Notes under the pieces: model-generated
The model's database searches: none
Told to the model about the DNA's origin: nothing
Seen by the model: only the letters and a program-made list of their open reading frames with translations
Made by a program: the position numbers and the translations under genes
Assembly (NCBI GenBank): GCA_947624015.1
Contig: CANQIA010000010.1
Location: 1 to 61,560 of the forward strand
Length of the DNA stretch: 61,560 bases
From: an uncultured Clostridia bacterium
Lineage (GTDB): Bacteria > Bacillota > Clostridia > Lachnospirales > CAG-274
Reading direction: 5' to 3'
Part shown: one piece after another, positions 43,551-53,117 of the stretch
Layout of the letters: every line of letters begins with the position of its first letter
How positions within the stretch are numbered: the stretch's first letter is position 1

Positions 43551-44087
43551 TCAATAAAATTTAACGATATTCTCAATGCTCTTTCTGGCAGGAGCCGACG
43601 GCTCTATATTTCTGTAGCCCAAAGCTATGACCGCAACTACCTCCTGAGTATCGGGTATATTCAGCTTGGTTCTGAGAGCCTTTTCATCCCTTATACCCAT
43701 TATAAGCGTGCCCAGTCCAAGCTCTCTTGCTTTAAGTATCATATTTTCATTTTGAAGTCCCAGATCGTATGCTCCCCACTTATCTCCAAGCTCGTTCACA
43801 GCGTTTTTGTCATTGTCAAAGCCTGCTATCCCCTTCTCAAAGGCAGTAATTATATATACGGGAGCGTCGGCTGTGTTCTTTCTGTTAAACTCAGGGAGAC
43901 AATGCTCTCTTATATGATCCACATTATCCTTGCTCATTACTGCATAATATCTGCCTGTCTGAGAATTTTTCCATGAAGGCGCCTGCTGCGCCGCAGCAAT
44001 GATACTTTCAACATCCTTTTTGTCTACGGCATCCTTTCTGTAAGCTCTTATACTTCTTCTTTCGCTCATAAGCTTTCCGAATTCCAT
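43551..44087 (-). CDS. Nitroreductase-family FMN oxidoreductase
   Basis: 178 residues from ATG at 44087 (AAGGAGG seven bases before); a longer frame would overlap the upstream gene. Family pattern: ERRSIRAYRKDAVDKKDVESIIAAAQQAPSWKNSQTGRYYAV, and GLGTLIMGIRDEKALRTKLNIPDTQEVVAVIALGY. It should bind FMN as a homodimer and reduce nitro, quinone or flavin substrates with NAD(P)H. It lies 14 bp after the U32 gene in the mltG operon; the physiological substrate is unknown. Confidence 0.9.
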   Translation of the reverse strand: MEFGKLMSERRSIRAYRKDAVDKKDVESIIAAAQQAPSWKNSQTGRYYAVMSKDNVDHIREHCLPEFNRKNTADAPVYIITAFEKGIAGFDNDKNAVNELGDKWGAYDLGLQNENMILKARELGLGTLIMGIRDEKALRTKLNIPDTQEVVAVIALGYRNIEPSAPARKSIENIVKFY

Positions 44088-44101
44088 AATATTCCTCCTT
44101 T

Positions 44102-45352
44102 TTATTCCAATGTGACAGGATCTTTGGCTTCCTTGCGCATCATGTCCCATTTTTCCACTTTTTTGTCTACCTTTAATTTTATTATCTGCTGGGGATGAGG
44201 AGCCTGTGTCAGCGCTTCTCCCTGAATACTGTACATTTCGGTTATTTCCTGGGAGAATACCTCTCCTCCGTGTCTTAAAAACTCTACCTTATCGCCTATT
44301 ACGAATTTATTTCTCTGCTCTACGGTGGCAAAGCCCGTATTTTCGTCATAGTCCAGTACCATGCCTATAAAGTCATATGTCCTTATATAAGAGCTTGTGG
44401 TATATATCTGATCCTTATCCGAGGGCTTGCCGTAATAAAAGCCTGTGGTAAAGCCACGATAGCTTGCCTTGGCGACCTCCTGCAAATAATACTCCTTTTT
44501 GCTTTCGTATAACTCAGGGCTTTTCATATAATCGTCTATGGCTTCTCTGTAAGCCCTTACAACGGTACCCACATAAAAGCAAGTCTTTATTCTGCCTTCT
44601 ATTTTAAGGCTGGTTATACCTGCCTCTGCAAGCTCAGGTATATGCTCTATCATACAAAGGTCTTTGGAATTGAATATATATGTTCCCCTGTCATCCTCCA
44701 CTATGGGCATATATTCATTGGGTCTTGTCTTTTCCGTTACATAATACTGCCAGCGGCATGGATGGGAGCAGGCGCCCTTATTGGCATCTCTTCCGCTGAG
44801 ATAGTTGCTCAAAAGACATCTTCCGCTGTAGCTTATGCACATTGCTCCGTGTACGAAGGCTTCTATCTCCATATCCTCAGGAATATTGCAGGATATATCC
44901 TTTATCTCCTTAAGAGAAAGCTCTCTTGCCATTACTATTCTTTTGGCGCCCAGCTTATGCCAGAAAAGAGCCGATCTGTAATTTGTGTTGTTTGCCTGTG
45001 TGCTTATGTGTATATTCATATTGGGCACTGTTTCGGCGGCTATGGCAAATACTCCCGGATCCGCCACAAGTATGGCGTCTGCCCCAAGCTCTTCAAGCTC
45101 TTTAAGATATCCCGGCAACTGGGGAATATCCTGATTGTGGGCAAATATATTGCAAGTAACATATACCTTTACGCCGTGAGCATGGGCAAAATCTATGCCT
45201 TCTTTCATATGCTCATAGTCGAAATTCTTTGCCTTTGCCCTCAGCCCGAAGCTTGTGCCTCCCAGATATACTGCGTCTGCGCCGTATAACACTGCGATCT
45301 TAAGCTTTTCAATATCTCCGGCAGGAGCAAGCAGCTCTATTTTATTATCCAT
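44102..45352 (-). CDS. U32-family (YrrN/YrrO, TrhP-like) protein, putative tRNA hydroxylation factor
   Basis: 416 residues. Family hallmarks: ELLAPAGDIEKLKIAVLYGADAVYLGG, HVYVTCN-like KVYVTCN, VADPGVFAI, EAFVHGAMCISYSGRCLLSNYL, GACSHPCRWQYY (Cys cluster), and LKIEGRIKTCFYVGTVVRAYREAID. Once called collagenases, these proteins act in tRNA U34 hydroxylation (TrhP) in E. coli and B. subtilis. The neighbour trmR methylates the same position class in B. subtilis, which supports the tRNA role. It starts two bases after the trmR stop. Confidence 0.9.
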   Translation of the reverse strand: MDNKIELLAPAGDIEKLKIAVLYGADAVYLGGTSFGLRAKAKNFDYEHMKEGIDFAHAHGVKVYVTCNIFAHNQDIPQLPGYLKELEELGADAILVADPGVFAIAAETVPNMNIHISTQANNTNYRSALFWHKLGAKRIVMARELSLKEIKDISCNIPEDMEIEAFVHGAMCISYSGRCLLSNYLSGRDANKGACSHPCRWQYYVTEKTRPNEYMPIVEDDRGTYIFNSKDLCMIEHIPELAEAGITSLKIEGRIKTCFYVGTVVRAYREAIDDYMKSPELYESKKEYYLQEVAKASYRGFTTGFYYGKPSDKDQIYTTSSYIRTYDFIGMVLDYDENTGFATVEQRNKFVIGDKVEFLRHGGEVFSQEITEMYSIQGEALTQAPHPQQIIKLKVDKKVEKWDMMRKEAKDPVTLE

Positions 45353-45354
45353 AA

Positions 45355-46005
45355 CTAATCCTCCAGCTTTTCTATAAGAGCGACGCCGTCGCCTATGGAA
45401 AGTATAGATGTTCTCAGCTTCTCGTTGTGGGTTATCTCATGTAAAAATTCATTTAGCCTTTTGTGTATGGTTCTCTGGCGTCTTGGTATCTCGGTATAGC
45501 CCTGAGCAACTCTGCCCTCCTGGAGAACATCGTCTGCCATAATAACCCCGCCTTTTCTCGTAAGTCTCAGTACATGAGGCAGCATATATATATACTGCCC
45601 CTTTGCCGCGTCCATAAACACAAAATCAAACTTATCTTCAAGAGTGGGAAGTATGTTATTGGCATCTCCCTCCAGTATGGTCACCTTATCCTCTATGCCC
45701 AAGAGCTTAAAGTTTTCCTTTGCCTGCTCTATCATCATAGGATATCGGTCAATGGTGGTTATAGAACCGTTTTCCGGAAGGAATGTAGACATAAAGCCTG
45801 ACGAAAAGCCCACAGCCATACCTATTTCAAGTATTTTTACGGGTCTGTGTATGCCCAGTATAAAGCCCATAAGCTTTACGACCTCGTTGGAAATAATGGG
45901 AAGTCCCTTATTATAGGCGTCTAGCTGTATTTCTCCCAGCTTGCCCTTGCATAACGGCTGCATATCATATATATATTCCGCCAAATAGTTCTCCACTAAG
46001 CTCAT
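45355..46005 (-). CDS. trmR: SAM-dependent O-methyltransferase, TrmR-like (tRNA 5-hydroxyuridine)
   Basis: 216 residues. Methyltransferase motifs: ILEIGMAVGFSSGFMSTFLP (SAM loop), TIDRYPMMIEQAKENF, FDFVFMDAAKGQYI, GGVIMADDVLQEGRVA. This matches the O-methyltransferase family 3/YrrM group. In B. subtilis TrmR makes mo5U34 from ho5U34. The order mltG-trmR-trhP here is the same as in B. subtilis (yrrL-yrrM-yrrN/O), which makes the assignment fairly safe. The start overlaps the upstream SD, four bases after mltG ends. Confidence 0.85.
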   Translation of the reverse strand: MSLVENYLAEYIYDMQPLCKGKLGEIQLDAYNKGLPIISNEVVKLMGFILGIHRPVKILEIGMAVGFSSGFMSTFLPENGSITTIDRYPMMIEQAKENFKLLGIEDKVTILEGDANNILPTLEDKFDFVFMDAAKGQYIYMLPHVLRLTRKGGVIMADDVLQEGRVAQGYTEIPRRQRTIHKRLNEFLHEITHNEKLRTSILSIGDGVALIEKLED

Positions 46006-46009
46006 ATCG

Positions 46010-47095
46010 TTACTCCTGATCTATCTTTTTCTTATAATCCGAATTTGCATTTTGAAAATCTTCATAATCTCCCGTAAAATGATGCTTGCCTGTTTTTGTA
46101 TCCTCCACTACATAATAGAGATAATCGGTCTGTTCAGGCTCAACGGCAGCCACAAGAGACGCCGCCCTTGGCGCACCTATGGGACCGCTTGGCAGACCGT
46201 CTACATAATATGTATTGTGAGGATCCGCAGTTTCAAGGTCGGAATAGAATACCCTTGTAACTCTCTTTCCCAGAGAATATATAACAGACGCATCTATCTG
46301 GAGCTTTATATTCTGATCAAGTCTGTTATGTATGACAGAGGAAACAAGAACTCTCTCAGGCTCATACTTTACCTCTGCCTCTATAAGAGAGGCTATTATG
46401 ACAGCCTCGTCAAGAGTGAGTCCAAGCTTTTGCGCCTTTTCCTTTATTTGATTTTCCTTTATTACCTTTTCAAACTGTGAAAGCATGGTATCAACTATGG
46501 TCTGAGCCGTGCTGTTCTTATCGAAATAATATGTCTCGGGATAGAGGTAGCCTTCCAGCGTATTGTCTCTTTCAGGTATCGCCTCTATAAAGTCATAGTC
46601 ATAGTCCCTGCTGTTGGCGGCAGCCATAAATTCATCATATGTACATATGCCCGAGCCTGCCGCAGTCTGAGCCATTTCCGTAAGCCACTGACCCTCCTTA
46701 AATGTAATTACTATCGCCTCGCCGTCCATAGCTCCCGTATCCAGCTTATCCGTAAGGCTTTCAAAGGTCTCTTTTCCGCTGAAAACATAGTTGCCCGATT
46801 TAAAGCCAGAGCCCTTGCCCTTTACCTTACATTGCATCCTAAAGCGAAAGGCGCTGTCCACAATGCCGTTTTCCTCAAGTATATCGGCTATTTCGGAAAC
46901 AGTGGAGCCTGAAGGAATCTCCACATTTACGCTCTCTTCGGATAAATTGCCTCTCATATCCTCCGACATGAAACGGCTTGTGATAAGCAGACCTGCCATT
47001 ATTATGATTATAAGTATAATGACGATTATCACAGGCATATTTTTCTTTTTCTTCTTAACAGGTTTTCTTCTTCGTCTTCTTTCGATCTCACTCAT
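46010..47095 (-). CDS. mltG: Endolytic murein transglycosylase MltG
   Basis: 361 residues. A very basic cytoplasmic tail (RRRRRKPVKKKKK), a membrane anchor at ~20-42, a LysM-like part (VEIPSGSTVSEIADILEENGIV), and the YceG catalytic domain with ASLIEAEVKYEPER (catalytic Glu), VIHNRL, LQIDASVIYSLG and NTYYVDGLPSGPIGAP. It cuts nascent glycan strands near the membrane and sets glycan length. It overlaps the end of truA by 8 bp. Confidence 0.95.
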   Translation of the reverse strand: MSEIERRRRRKPVKKKKKNMPVIIVIILIIIIMAGLLITSRFMSEDMRGNLSEESVNVEIPSGSTVSEIADILEENGIVDSAFRFRMQCKVKGKGSGFKSGNYVFSGKETFESLTDKLDTGAMDGEAIVITFKEGQWLTEMAQTAAGSGICTYDEFMAAANSRDYDYDFIEAIPERDNTLEGYLYPETYYFDKNSTAQTIVDTMLSQFEKVIKENQIKEKAQKLGLTLDEAVIIASLIEAEVKYEPERVLVSSVIHNRLDQNIKLQIDASVIYSLGKRVTRVFYSDLETADPHNTYYVDGLPSGPIGAPRAASLVAAVEPEQTDYLYYVVEDTKTGKHHFTGDYEDFQNANSDYKKKIDQE

Positions 47096-47822
47096 AATGT
47101 ACCTCCGTTAATGTTAATCCGTTAGGCGCAAGTGTCTTGCCTGCCCTTGTCCTATCCCTTGAGGCTATTATTTCCTCGACCTCACGGGGCTGTATCTTGC
47201 CCTTGCCCACATCGGCAAGAGTGCCGGCAATTATGCGCACCATATTATATAAAAAGCCACTTCCCGTAACCTTTATGCACACTATGTTTTCTCTTTTGTC
47301 AACTGTAAGGCTGTATATTGTTCTGACGGTGGTCCTTGCCCTTGAACCCGATGCGCAAAACGCCTTGAAATCATGCTCTCCCAGAAAGTATTTGCAGGCT
47401 TCCCGCATCTTTTCTATATCAAGCCTTTCCCTTATAAAATCCGTATATTTAATAAGCTTTGGATCTTTGAATTCATCGTTTAATATAAGGTATTCATACG
47501 TCTTGTCTATAACGCTGTACTGAGGATGAAAGCTTTCCGTCACCTCTCTGGCGCCTGTTATCACTATATCCTCAGGGAGGAATGAATTAAGGGCATAGGG
47601 TATATTTGCGATGGGTATAGTCGTATCGGTCTCAAATACGGCTCCCTGAGCCAGAGCATGAACGCCTGTATCCGTTCTGCTGGCGCCTCTTACGCTTATT
47701 TTTTTACCCATAAGGGCGCTAAGTCCTTCCTCCAGCTTTTCCTGTACGCTGATAAAGCCTTTCTGTTTTTGCCAGCCGTAATAATTGCTGCCGTCGTAGC
47801 TGACCTTAAGTAAAATCCTCAT
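47088..47822 (-). CDS. truA: tRNA pseudouridine(38-40) synthase
   Basis: 244 residues from ATG at 47822, in a 4-bp ATGA overlap with ecfT that fixes the start. Motifs: VSYDGSNYYGWQKQK, SRTDTGVHALAQ with the catalytic Asp, LNSFLPEDI, and YNMVRIIAGTLADVGKG. It isomerises uridines 38-40 in tRNA anticodon arms. It is tightly coupled to the ECF transporter genes upstream, as in many Firmicutes, and overlaps mltG downstream. Confidence 0.95.
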   Translation of the reverse strand: MRILLKVSYDGSNYYGWQKQKGFISVQEKLEEGLSALMGKKISVRGASRTDTGVHALAQGAVFETDTTIPIANIPYALNSFLPEDIVITGAREVTESFHPQYSVIDKTYEYLILNDEFKDPKLIKYTDFIRERLDIEKMREACKYFLGEHDFKAFCASGSRARTTVRTIYSLTVDKRENIVCIKVTGSGFLYNMVRIIAGTLADVGKGKIQPREVEEIIASRDRTRAGKTLAPNGLTLTEVHYE

Positions 47823-48616
47823 AGTAATATCCTCAGCAATATAACACATAACATAAGGGTACTCACGATACTAAGAGCATATATATCTCTTCTGCAATAT
47901 ACAAGCTCCCTCATTTTTGTCCTGTTTATATCTCCTCTGTAACATCTTGCTTCCATAGCCATGGCAAGCTCGTCTGCCCGTCTGAACGCCGATACGAAAA
48001 GAGGCACCAGAAGAGGTATCATAGCCCTTGCCTTTTTTACCAGTCCTCCTGTGTCAAAGTCAGCGCCTCTTGCGGTCTGAGCCTTTTTGATCTTGTCCAG
48101 CTCCTCTATAAGAGTCGGTATAAATCTCAGAGCGATAGACATCATCATAGCTATTTCGTGAGACGGAACTCCTATTTTCTTAAAGGGTCTTAAAAGCCTT
48201 TCTATGCCCTCGGTAAGGGCAATGGGCGTAGTAACAAGAGTAAGTATCGAAGAACCCATTATAAGAAGTATAAGTCTTGCACACAGCTTTATAGCAGTAA
48301 GTATGCCCCCTGTGGTAATGTGAACAAAGCCCAGTGAAAATATTTCCCTGCCTGTTTTTATAAAGAGCATATTAAGCGCCACCGTAAATATTATTATAAA
48401 TATGATGCTCTTAAGACTGCGGAGCATAAGCCTGAACGGTACCCTGCAAAGAATTATTACCGCTGCCAGAAATCCTATGCATATGCCATAGCCCGCAACT
48501 CCCTTTGCGCAGAACACCGCTATGATATATATTATGGTCGCCAATATTTTAGCCCTTGCGTCAAGCCTGTGTATAACAGAGTCCACAGGATAATACTGCC
48601 CAAGAGTTATATTCAT
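47819..48616 (-). CDS. ecfT: ECF transporter transmembrane subunit EcfT
   Basis: 265 residues from ATG at 48616 (GGGAAG upstream; a TTG six codons earlier is possible). Begins NITLGQYYPVDSVIHRLDARAKI, typical of EcfT. Five or so membrane segments are followed by the coupling helices with ARG motifs: KKAQTARGADFDTG and AMEARCYRG. It links the ATPases to interchangeable S components that import vitamins or metals. No S component is near, so this is a group II (shared) module. Confidence 0.94.
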   Translation of the reverse strand: MNITLGQYYPVDSVIHRLDARAKILATIIYIIAVFCAKGVAGYGICIGFLAAVIILCRVPFRLMLRSLKSIIFIIIFTVALNMLFIKTGREIFSLGFVHITTGGILTAIKLCARLILLIMGSSILTLVTTPIALTEGIERLLRPFKKIGVPSHEIAMMMSIALRFIPTLIEELDKIKKAQTARGADFDTGGLVKKARAMIPLLVPLFVSAFRRADELAMAMEARCYRGDINRTKMRELVYCRRDIYALSIVSTLMLCVILLRILL

Positions 48617-48660
48617 ATTACAGTCACTTCCCAAATCAAATTTGCCCGTTAAAAGTTCCT

Positions 48661-50412
48661 TTAGCTCATGGCTGAAATAAGTATTTCAGCCGCCTCGTTC
48701 ACATCGTATACATTAACGGGTACATCCATAGCCAGCTCATCTCTCAGCCTTTTAAAAAGAAGCGTGAGCTGAGGAGCGTTAAGTCCCATAGCCGTAAGTC
48801 GTTCAGGTTCTCTGAACACATTATCCACCGTATCGTACATGGCAACGCTGCCCTTATTCATAACAAGTATCTTATCTGCTATGGCTGCAATATCCTCCAT
48901 GGAATGAGATACAAGTATGACCGTTATACCAAGCTTGTCGTGCATACTCCTTATATTTTTCAGTATTTCGTCACGACCGTAAGGATCAAGTCCTGCCATA
49001 GGCTCGTCAAGTATAAGTATCTCAGGTCTCATTGCAAGTATACCCGCTATGGCAACACGCCTTTTCTGTCCTCCGGACAGATCAAAGGGAGACTTTTTGC
49101 ACATACTCTCGTCTATGCCCACAAATTTAAGGGCTTCCTTTACTCTTATATCTGTCTCCTCGGCTGAAAGTCCGCAGTTTCTGGGACCGTATGCCACCTC
49201 GTCGTATATAGTGGTCTCAAATATCTGATATTCGGGATACTGAAAAACAAGACCTATCTTTTGCCTTATATATTTAAGCTTGGACTTGTCCTCAAATATA
49301 TCCTTGCCCTTAAAATACACGCTGCCCTCATCGGCTTTTACAAGGGCGTTAAAGTGCTGTATAAGAGTGGACTTTCCCGAACCGGTATGCCCTATAAGCC
49401 CTATAAAATCTCCCTCGCCTACGGTCAGGCGGATATTTTTGACTGCCACCTTTTCAAACGCCGTTTCCTTGCCGTATATATGGGTAAGATCCCTGACCTC
49501 AAGCAGAGGCTTGTTGTTCTTCGGCTCACGGCTTTTCTTGGCATAATGAAAATCCTTGTTGTAGCCATAGTACTTAAATGCGTCTATAAATTCCTCAATA
49601 TTGAGTATGTCTGCAGGAAATTTACTTACGGAGCCGTTTATTATAGAGGAAAGCTCCGTTATCTGAGGCACGTCCAGATGAAGCGCCTTCATTTCCCCCA
49701 CTCTTGAAAATATCTCTCTCGGAGTACCCTCCATAGCGACCTTGCCTTCATTCATAACTATTATCCTGTCGGCAAGAGCGGCTTCCTCCATATAGTGAGT
49801 GATCAGTATTATGGTTATGCCCTCTTCCTTATTGAGCATTGTAACGGTTTCCATTACCTCTTTCCTGCCCTGTGGATCAAGCATTGCCGTAGGCTCGTCA
49901 AGTATGATGCAGCGAGGCTTCATTGCAAGTATGCCCGCTATGGCTACCCTCTGCTTCTGACCTCCGGAAAGATAGGCGGGAGCCGCATCCCTGAATTCCT
50001 CCATGCTTACCGCCTTAAGAGCCATATTTACATTTTTGACTATTTCATTAGGCTCCATACCAAGATTTTCGGGACCGAAGGCAACATCCTCCTCAACTAT
50101 CGTAGCTATTATCTGATTGTCGGGATTTTGGAATACCATACCTACGTTTTGCCTTATGTCCCATATATTCTCCTCCTTGGAGGCATCCAGTCCTTTAACA
50201 TACAATGTGCCTTCCGTAGGGATATTAAGCCCGTTTATAAGCTTGGCAAATGTAGACTTGCCCGATCCGTTCCTGCCCAATACCGCAACAAATTCTCCCT
50301 TGCTTATGGTTATATCCACGCCTTTGAGAGCCGTTACGGCTATATTTTCATCTGTTTCATCGTCATATTTTATATATTTAAACTGTAAATTTCTGCTTTC
50401 AACAAAGTTCAT
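48661..50412 (-). CDS. Energy-coupling factor ATPase, EcfA1-EcfA2 fused in one chain
   Basis: 583 residues holding two complete ABC ATPases. First: Walker [11 protein letters not shown]-loop MVFQNPDNQ, signature [14 protein letters not shown], Walker [14 protein letters not shown], and EcfA1-like ending. Second, from ~300: [32 protein letters not shown], and [13 protein letters not shown], EcfA2-like. They are joined by a short charged linker ([11 protein letters not shown]). EcfA1 and EcfA2 are usually separate ~280-residue proteins forming a heterodimer. It powers vitamin uptake with EcfT, encoded 44 bp downstream. Confidence 0.93.
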   Translation of the reverse strand: MNFVESRNLQFKYIKYDDETDENIAVTALKGVDITISKGEFVAVLGRNGSGKSTFAKLINGLNIPTEGTLYVKGLDASKEENIWDIRQNVGMVFQNPDNQIIATIVEEDVAFGPENLGMEPNEIVKNVNMALKAVSMEEFRDAAPAYLSGGQKQRVAIAGILAMKPRCIILDEPTAMLDPQGRKEVMETVTMLNKEEGITIILITHYMEEAALADRIIVMNEGKVAMEGTPREIFSRVGEMKALHLDVPQITELSSIINGSVSKFPADILNIEEFIDAFKYYGYNKDFHYAKKSREPKNNKPLLEVRDLTHIYGKETAFEKVAVKNIRLTVGEGDFIGLIGHTGSGKSTLIQHFNALVKADEGSVYFKGKDIFEDKSKLKYIRQKIGLVFQYPEYQIFETTIYDEVAYGPRNCGLSAEETDIRVKEALKFVGIDESMCKKSPFDLSGGQKRRVAIAGILAMRPEILILDEPMAGLDPYGRDEILKNIRSMHDKLGITVILVSHSMEDIAAIADKILVMNKGSVAMYDTVDNVFREPERLTAMGLNAPQLTLLFKRLRDELAMDVPVNVYDVNEAAEILISAMS

Positions 50413-50742
50413 TACAGACCCTCACATTACATAATTATTCAATATAAGTATACTACAAAGGACTTTAACAATCAAGAAATGAATTACATAGCTGTAAAAA
50501 TATTCCTTTTTTCACGGCAAAAAGCTGTTATCATACAAAAAAGCCTAAATTTTTGTAAAAAAATTGTACAATTATTACAAAGGGCTTTTTAAAATTAATT
50601 CAAACTATATTATTTGTAAAATTTTCTTTAAAAATCTATAAAATATTCTAATTTTCAATATTTGACATTAAGCTTAAATAACTTTATAATAAATGTATAA
50701 CGAAATTCTGAAACCAAATGCACAACAGGAGGGCTTTTCAAA
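50413..50742. other. Intergenic stretch between ecfA and prs
   Basis: 330 bp between divergent genes, AT-rich. It holds the prs promoter at 50662-50690 and a weak long-loop complementarity (AAAAAGCC near 50539 and GGGCTTTTT near 50583). No gene is seen. Confidence 0.5.
50662..50690 (+). promoter_or_regulatory. Promoter of prs
   Basis: Perfect consensus hexamers: TTGACA (50662-50667), 17-bp spacer, TATAAT (50685-50690). Confidence 0.92.
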
Positions 50743-51702
50743 ATGGATGTAGGAAGCGGCAGTATCAAAATCTTTAGCTGTAACGGTAACCCTGTTTTAG
50801 CCGAAAGGATAGCGGCTGATCTGGGTCTTTCACTGAGCAAGTGCGAAATCTCCAAGTTCAGCGACGGAGAAATAAGCGTAAGGATCAATGAAACAGTAAG
50901 AGGCTGTGATATATTTATAGTTCAGCCTACAAGCAATCCCGTAAACGACAATCTTATGGAGCTTCTGATTACCATAGACGCTGTAAAGAGAGCATCGGCA
51001 GGCAGAATAAATGCCGTGATCCCCTACTACGGCTATGCAAGACAGGACAGAAAGGCAAAAGCCAGAGATCCCATTAGCGCAAAGCTTGTGGCAGATCTTA
51101 TTACAAGCGCAGGAGCCGACAGAATTATAACAATGGATCTCCACTGCGCTCAGATACAGGGCTTTTTCAACATACCGGTCGATCATCTTGTAGGAATGCC
51201 TTTATTATCCAAATATTACAGCGATAAGTTTGGCTACGGCAACGATGAGCTGGTTGCTGTATCTCCCGACTTGGGATCTGTTACAAGAACAAGGAGCTTT
51301 GCCGAAAGTCTGGATATACCCATTGCCATTGTAGACAAGAGAAGACCCAAGCCCAATGTATCAGAAATAATGAACATAATAGGCGATTTTAAAAACAAGA
51401 AGGTAATACTTTACGATGATATGATAGACACTGCCGGCACTATTACAAATGCCGCAAACGCCATACTGGAAAGAGGCGCCAAGGAGGTCTATGCCTGCTG
51501 TACTCACGGTGTACTTTCAGGCGCAGCCATAGAGAGAATAGAAAAAAGCTCTATAAAAGAGCTTCTTGTACTGGATACCGTTCCTCTTACTCCCGACAAA
51601 ATGATACCTAAGATCAAGCAAAAGTCTGTGGCAAAGGTATTTGCCGACGCTATATACAGAATACATGAGGGACTTCCCGTTTCAAAGATATTTGAATATT
51701 GA
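50743..51702 (+). CDS. prs: Ribose-phosphate pyrophosphokinase
   Basis: 319 residues, full length for class I PRPP synthetase. Motifs: FSDGEISVRINETVRGCDIFIVQ, YYGYARQDRKAKARDPISAKLVADL, DLHCAQIQGFF, VSPDLGSVTRTRSFA, and the PRPP-binding YDDMIDTAGTI. It makes PRPP from ribose 5-phosphate and ATP for nucleotide, His and Trp synthesis. A consensus promoter and GGAGG ribosome site suggest high expression. It is a single gene. Confidence 0.96.
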   Translation: MDVGSGSIKIFSCNGNPVLAERIAADLGLSLSKCEISKFSDGEISVRINETVRGCDIFIVQPTSNPVNDNLMELLITIDAVKRASAGRINAVIPYYGYARQDRKAKARDPISAKLVADLITSAGADRIITMDLHCAQIQGFFNIPVDHLVGMPLLSKYYSDKFGYGNDELVAVSPDLGSVTRTRSFAESLDIPIAIVDKRRPKPNVSEIMNIIGDFKNKKVILYDDMIDTAGTITNAANAILERGAKEVYACCTHGVLSGAAIERIEKSSIKELLVLDTVPLTPDKMIPKIKQKSVAKVFADAIYRIHEGLPVSKIFEY

Positions 51703-51722
51703 TGGGAATATGATAAAAAGGG

Positions 51723-51770
51723 GCTGTCACGTTATGACCTATGAAAAAAGGTCATAATGGGACAGCTTTA
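51723..51770 (+). terminator. Terminator-like hairpin after prs
   Basis: GCTGTC (51723-51728) with GACAGC (51761-51766) encloses TTATGACC (51732-51739) and GGTCATAA (51750-51757); TTTATATT follows. Confidence 0.65.
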
Positions 51771-51800
51771 TATTATGGATAAATTTTTGTTTATGCGAGC

Positions 51801-52153
51801 ATCGACCCTTCCACCGCCTAACGGCGGTTCCCCTCCCCTTTACAGGGGAGGCTAGCGGTGGGGAGGGGCTGGCTTTGCCGTAGGCAAAGTTCTGAATTTT
51901 ATCTGAAGGGGAAGATTTCGTATAGGTGCTTCACATATTTAAAGCTAGTTGAAAAAAGCAAATTTTTCAACATTATTAAAGCCTTTAGGGAGCATAAACT
52001 TAAAGCTCCCCTTACGAGAAGGTTCAGCACTTTTGCTGCGCAAAAGCGACACTGCGTGTCGGCGGATAACTTCTTCCGCTGCAATGGAGCCGGCAGGCAC
52101 GTCAAAAATTTCGGATTAAGATATTTTTGAACGTGCCTGACTGAAGGGTCGAT
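51801..52153. mobile_element. 353-bp palindrome-rich element with terminal inverted repeats (MITE-like)
   Basis: The ends are exact inverted copies, ATCGACCCTTC (51801-51811) and GAAGGGTCGAT (52143-52153). Inside are many stems: CCACCGC/GCGGTGG, CCTCCCC/GGGGAGG, CTTTGCC/GGCAAAG, GTTGAAAAA/TTTTTCAAC, and CAGGCACG..AAAAAT/ATTTTT..CGTGCCTG near the right end. GC content is higher than the flanks. No transposase or credible ORF is present and I see no clear target duplication. A similar GC-rich palindromic style occurs in dispersed intergenic repeats of gut Clostridia, but this copy is the only one in the window. Confidence 0.65.
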
Positions 52154-52162
52154 ATTGTACTC

Positions 52163-52188
52163 AAAAGGGGCTTTTGCCTCTTTTTTAT
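52163..52188. terminator. Bidirectional terminator between the repeat element and the SPFH gene
   Basis: AAGGGGC and GCCTCTT pair around TTTT, with one G-T pair; T-tracts follow on the plus strand and a short TTTT on the minus strand, where the SPFH gene ends. Confidence 0.65.
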
Positions 52189-53105
52189 TTATCCTTCATT
52201 ATCTCTTTAAACGATGTTGCAAGACCAGCTATACCCTGAATGTCTGAAGGTATTATGATCTTGGTAGAGTTGCCTTCCGAAAGCTTGCCTAAGGCATCAA
52301 GGCTCTTTAGGGTAAGAACGCTTTCGTCTGCTCCTGCTTCCTTGAGCATCCTTATACCCTCGGCATTTGCCTGCTGTACCTTCATGATCGCCTCTGCCTG
52401 ACCTTCGGCTTCCCTTATCTTTCTTTCCTTTTCAGCCTCGGCGTGAAGTATAGCCGCCTGTTTCTGGGCTTCCGCCTCCAGTATTGCGGATTCCTTTTTA
52501 CCCTCGGCAACAAGTATTGTAGATTTCTTTTCGCCCTCGGCAATAAGTATGGCTTCTCGTCTTTCTCTTTCTGCCTTCATCTGCTTCTCCATAGATTCTT
52601 GGATAGCTGCGGGAGGCATAATATTCTTAAGCTCTACTCTGTTTACCTTAATGCCCCAAGGGTCGGTAGCCACATCGAGAGAAAGCCCCATTTTGGTATT
52701 TATTATCTCTCTTGAAGTAAGAGTTTCGTCAAGCTCCATATCGCCTATGATATTTCTCAGGGTAGTGGAGGTAAGGTTCTCGATCGCCATAATAGGATTT
52801 TCGACGCCGTAGCAATAGAGCTTGGGATCTGTTATCTGGAAGAACACGACCGTATCGATCTGCATTGTAACATTGTCCTTTGTAATAACAGGCTGAGGAG
52901 GAAAGTCTATTACCTGCTCCTTAAGGTTCACATTCCTTGCCACTCTCTCGAAGAACGGTATCTTAAAGTAAAGTCCCGTCTGCCATGTCGTCTTATATGC
53001 GCCCAGAAATTCCACTACATATGCTCTTGCCTGAGGCACTATCCTTATACAGGAGCCTGCCACTATTACCGCTATTATTATAAGTATTATCAACAAAATG
53101 ATCAT
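52185..53105 (-). CDS. SPFH/band 7 (stomatin-like, QmcA/slipin type) membrane protein
   Basis: 306 residues. N-terminal membrane hairpin or anchor (MIILLIILIIIAVIVAGSCIRI), SPFH domain (QARAYVVEFLGAYKTTWQTGLYF, FPPQPVITKDNVTMQID, LRNIIGDMELDETLTSREIIN, WGIKVNRVELKNI), then a long Ala/Glu/Lys coiled coil (AEGEKKSTILVAEGKKESAIL...) that drives oligomer rings. These proteins scaffold membrane microdomains and often work with an NfeD partner, encoded immediately upstream (12 bp). The detailed role is unsettled. Confidence 0.93.
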   Translation of the reverse strand: MIILLIILIIIAVIVAGSCIRIVPQARAYVVEFLGAYKTTWQTGLYFKIPFFERVARNVNLKEQVIDFPPQPVITKDNVTMQIDTVVFFQITDPKLYCYGVENPIMAIENLTSTTLRNIIGDMELDETLTSREIINTKMGLSLDVATDPWGIKVNRVELKNIMPPAAIQESMEKQMKAERERREAILIAEGEKKSTILVAEGKKESAILEAEAQKQAAILHAEAEKERKIREAEGQAEAIMKVQQANAEGIRMLKEAGADESVLTLKSLDALGKLSEGNSTKIIIPSDIQGIAGLATSFKEIMKDK

Positions 53106-53117
53106 TTTATATCCCCC

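Noticed and set aside
48661..50412. Two separate ecfA genes with a missed stop
   Set aside because: The frame is continuous with a sensible linker and no internal ribosome site or ATG at the second domain boundary that would suggest a separate gene.
51858..52130. 90-codon ORF inside the palindromic element
   Set aside because: Follows repeat structure rather than any protein pattern and lacks a ribosome site.
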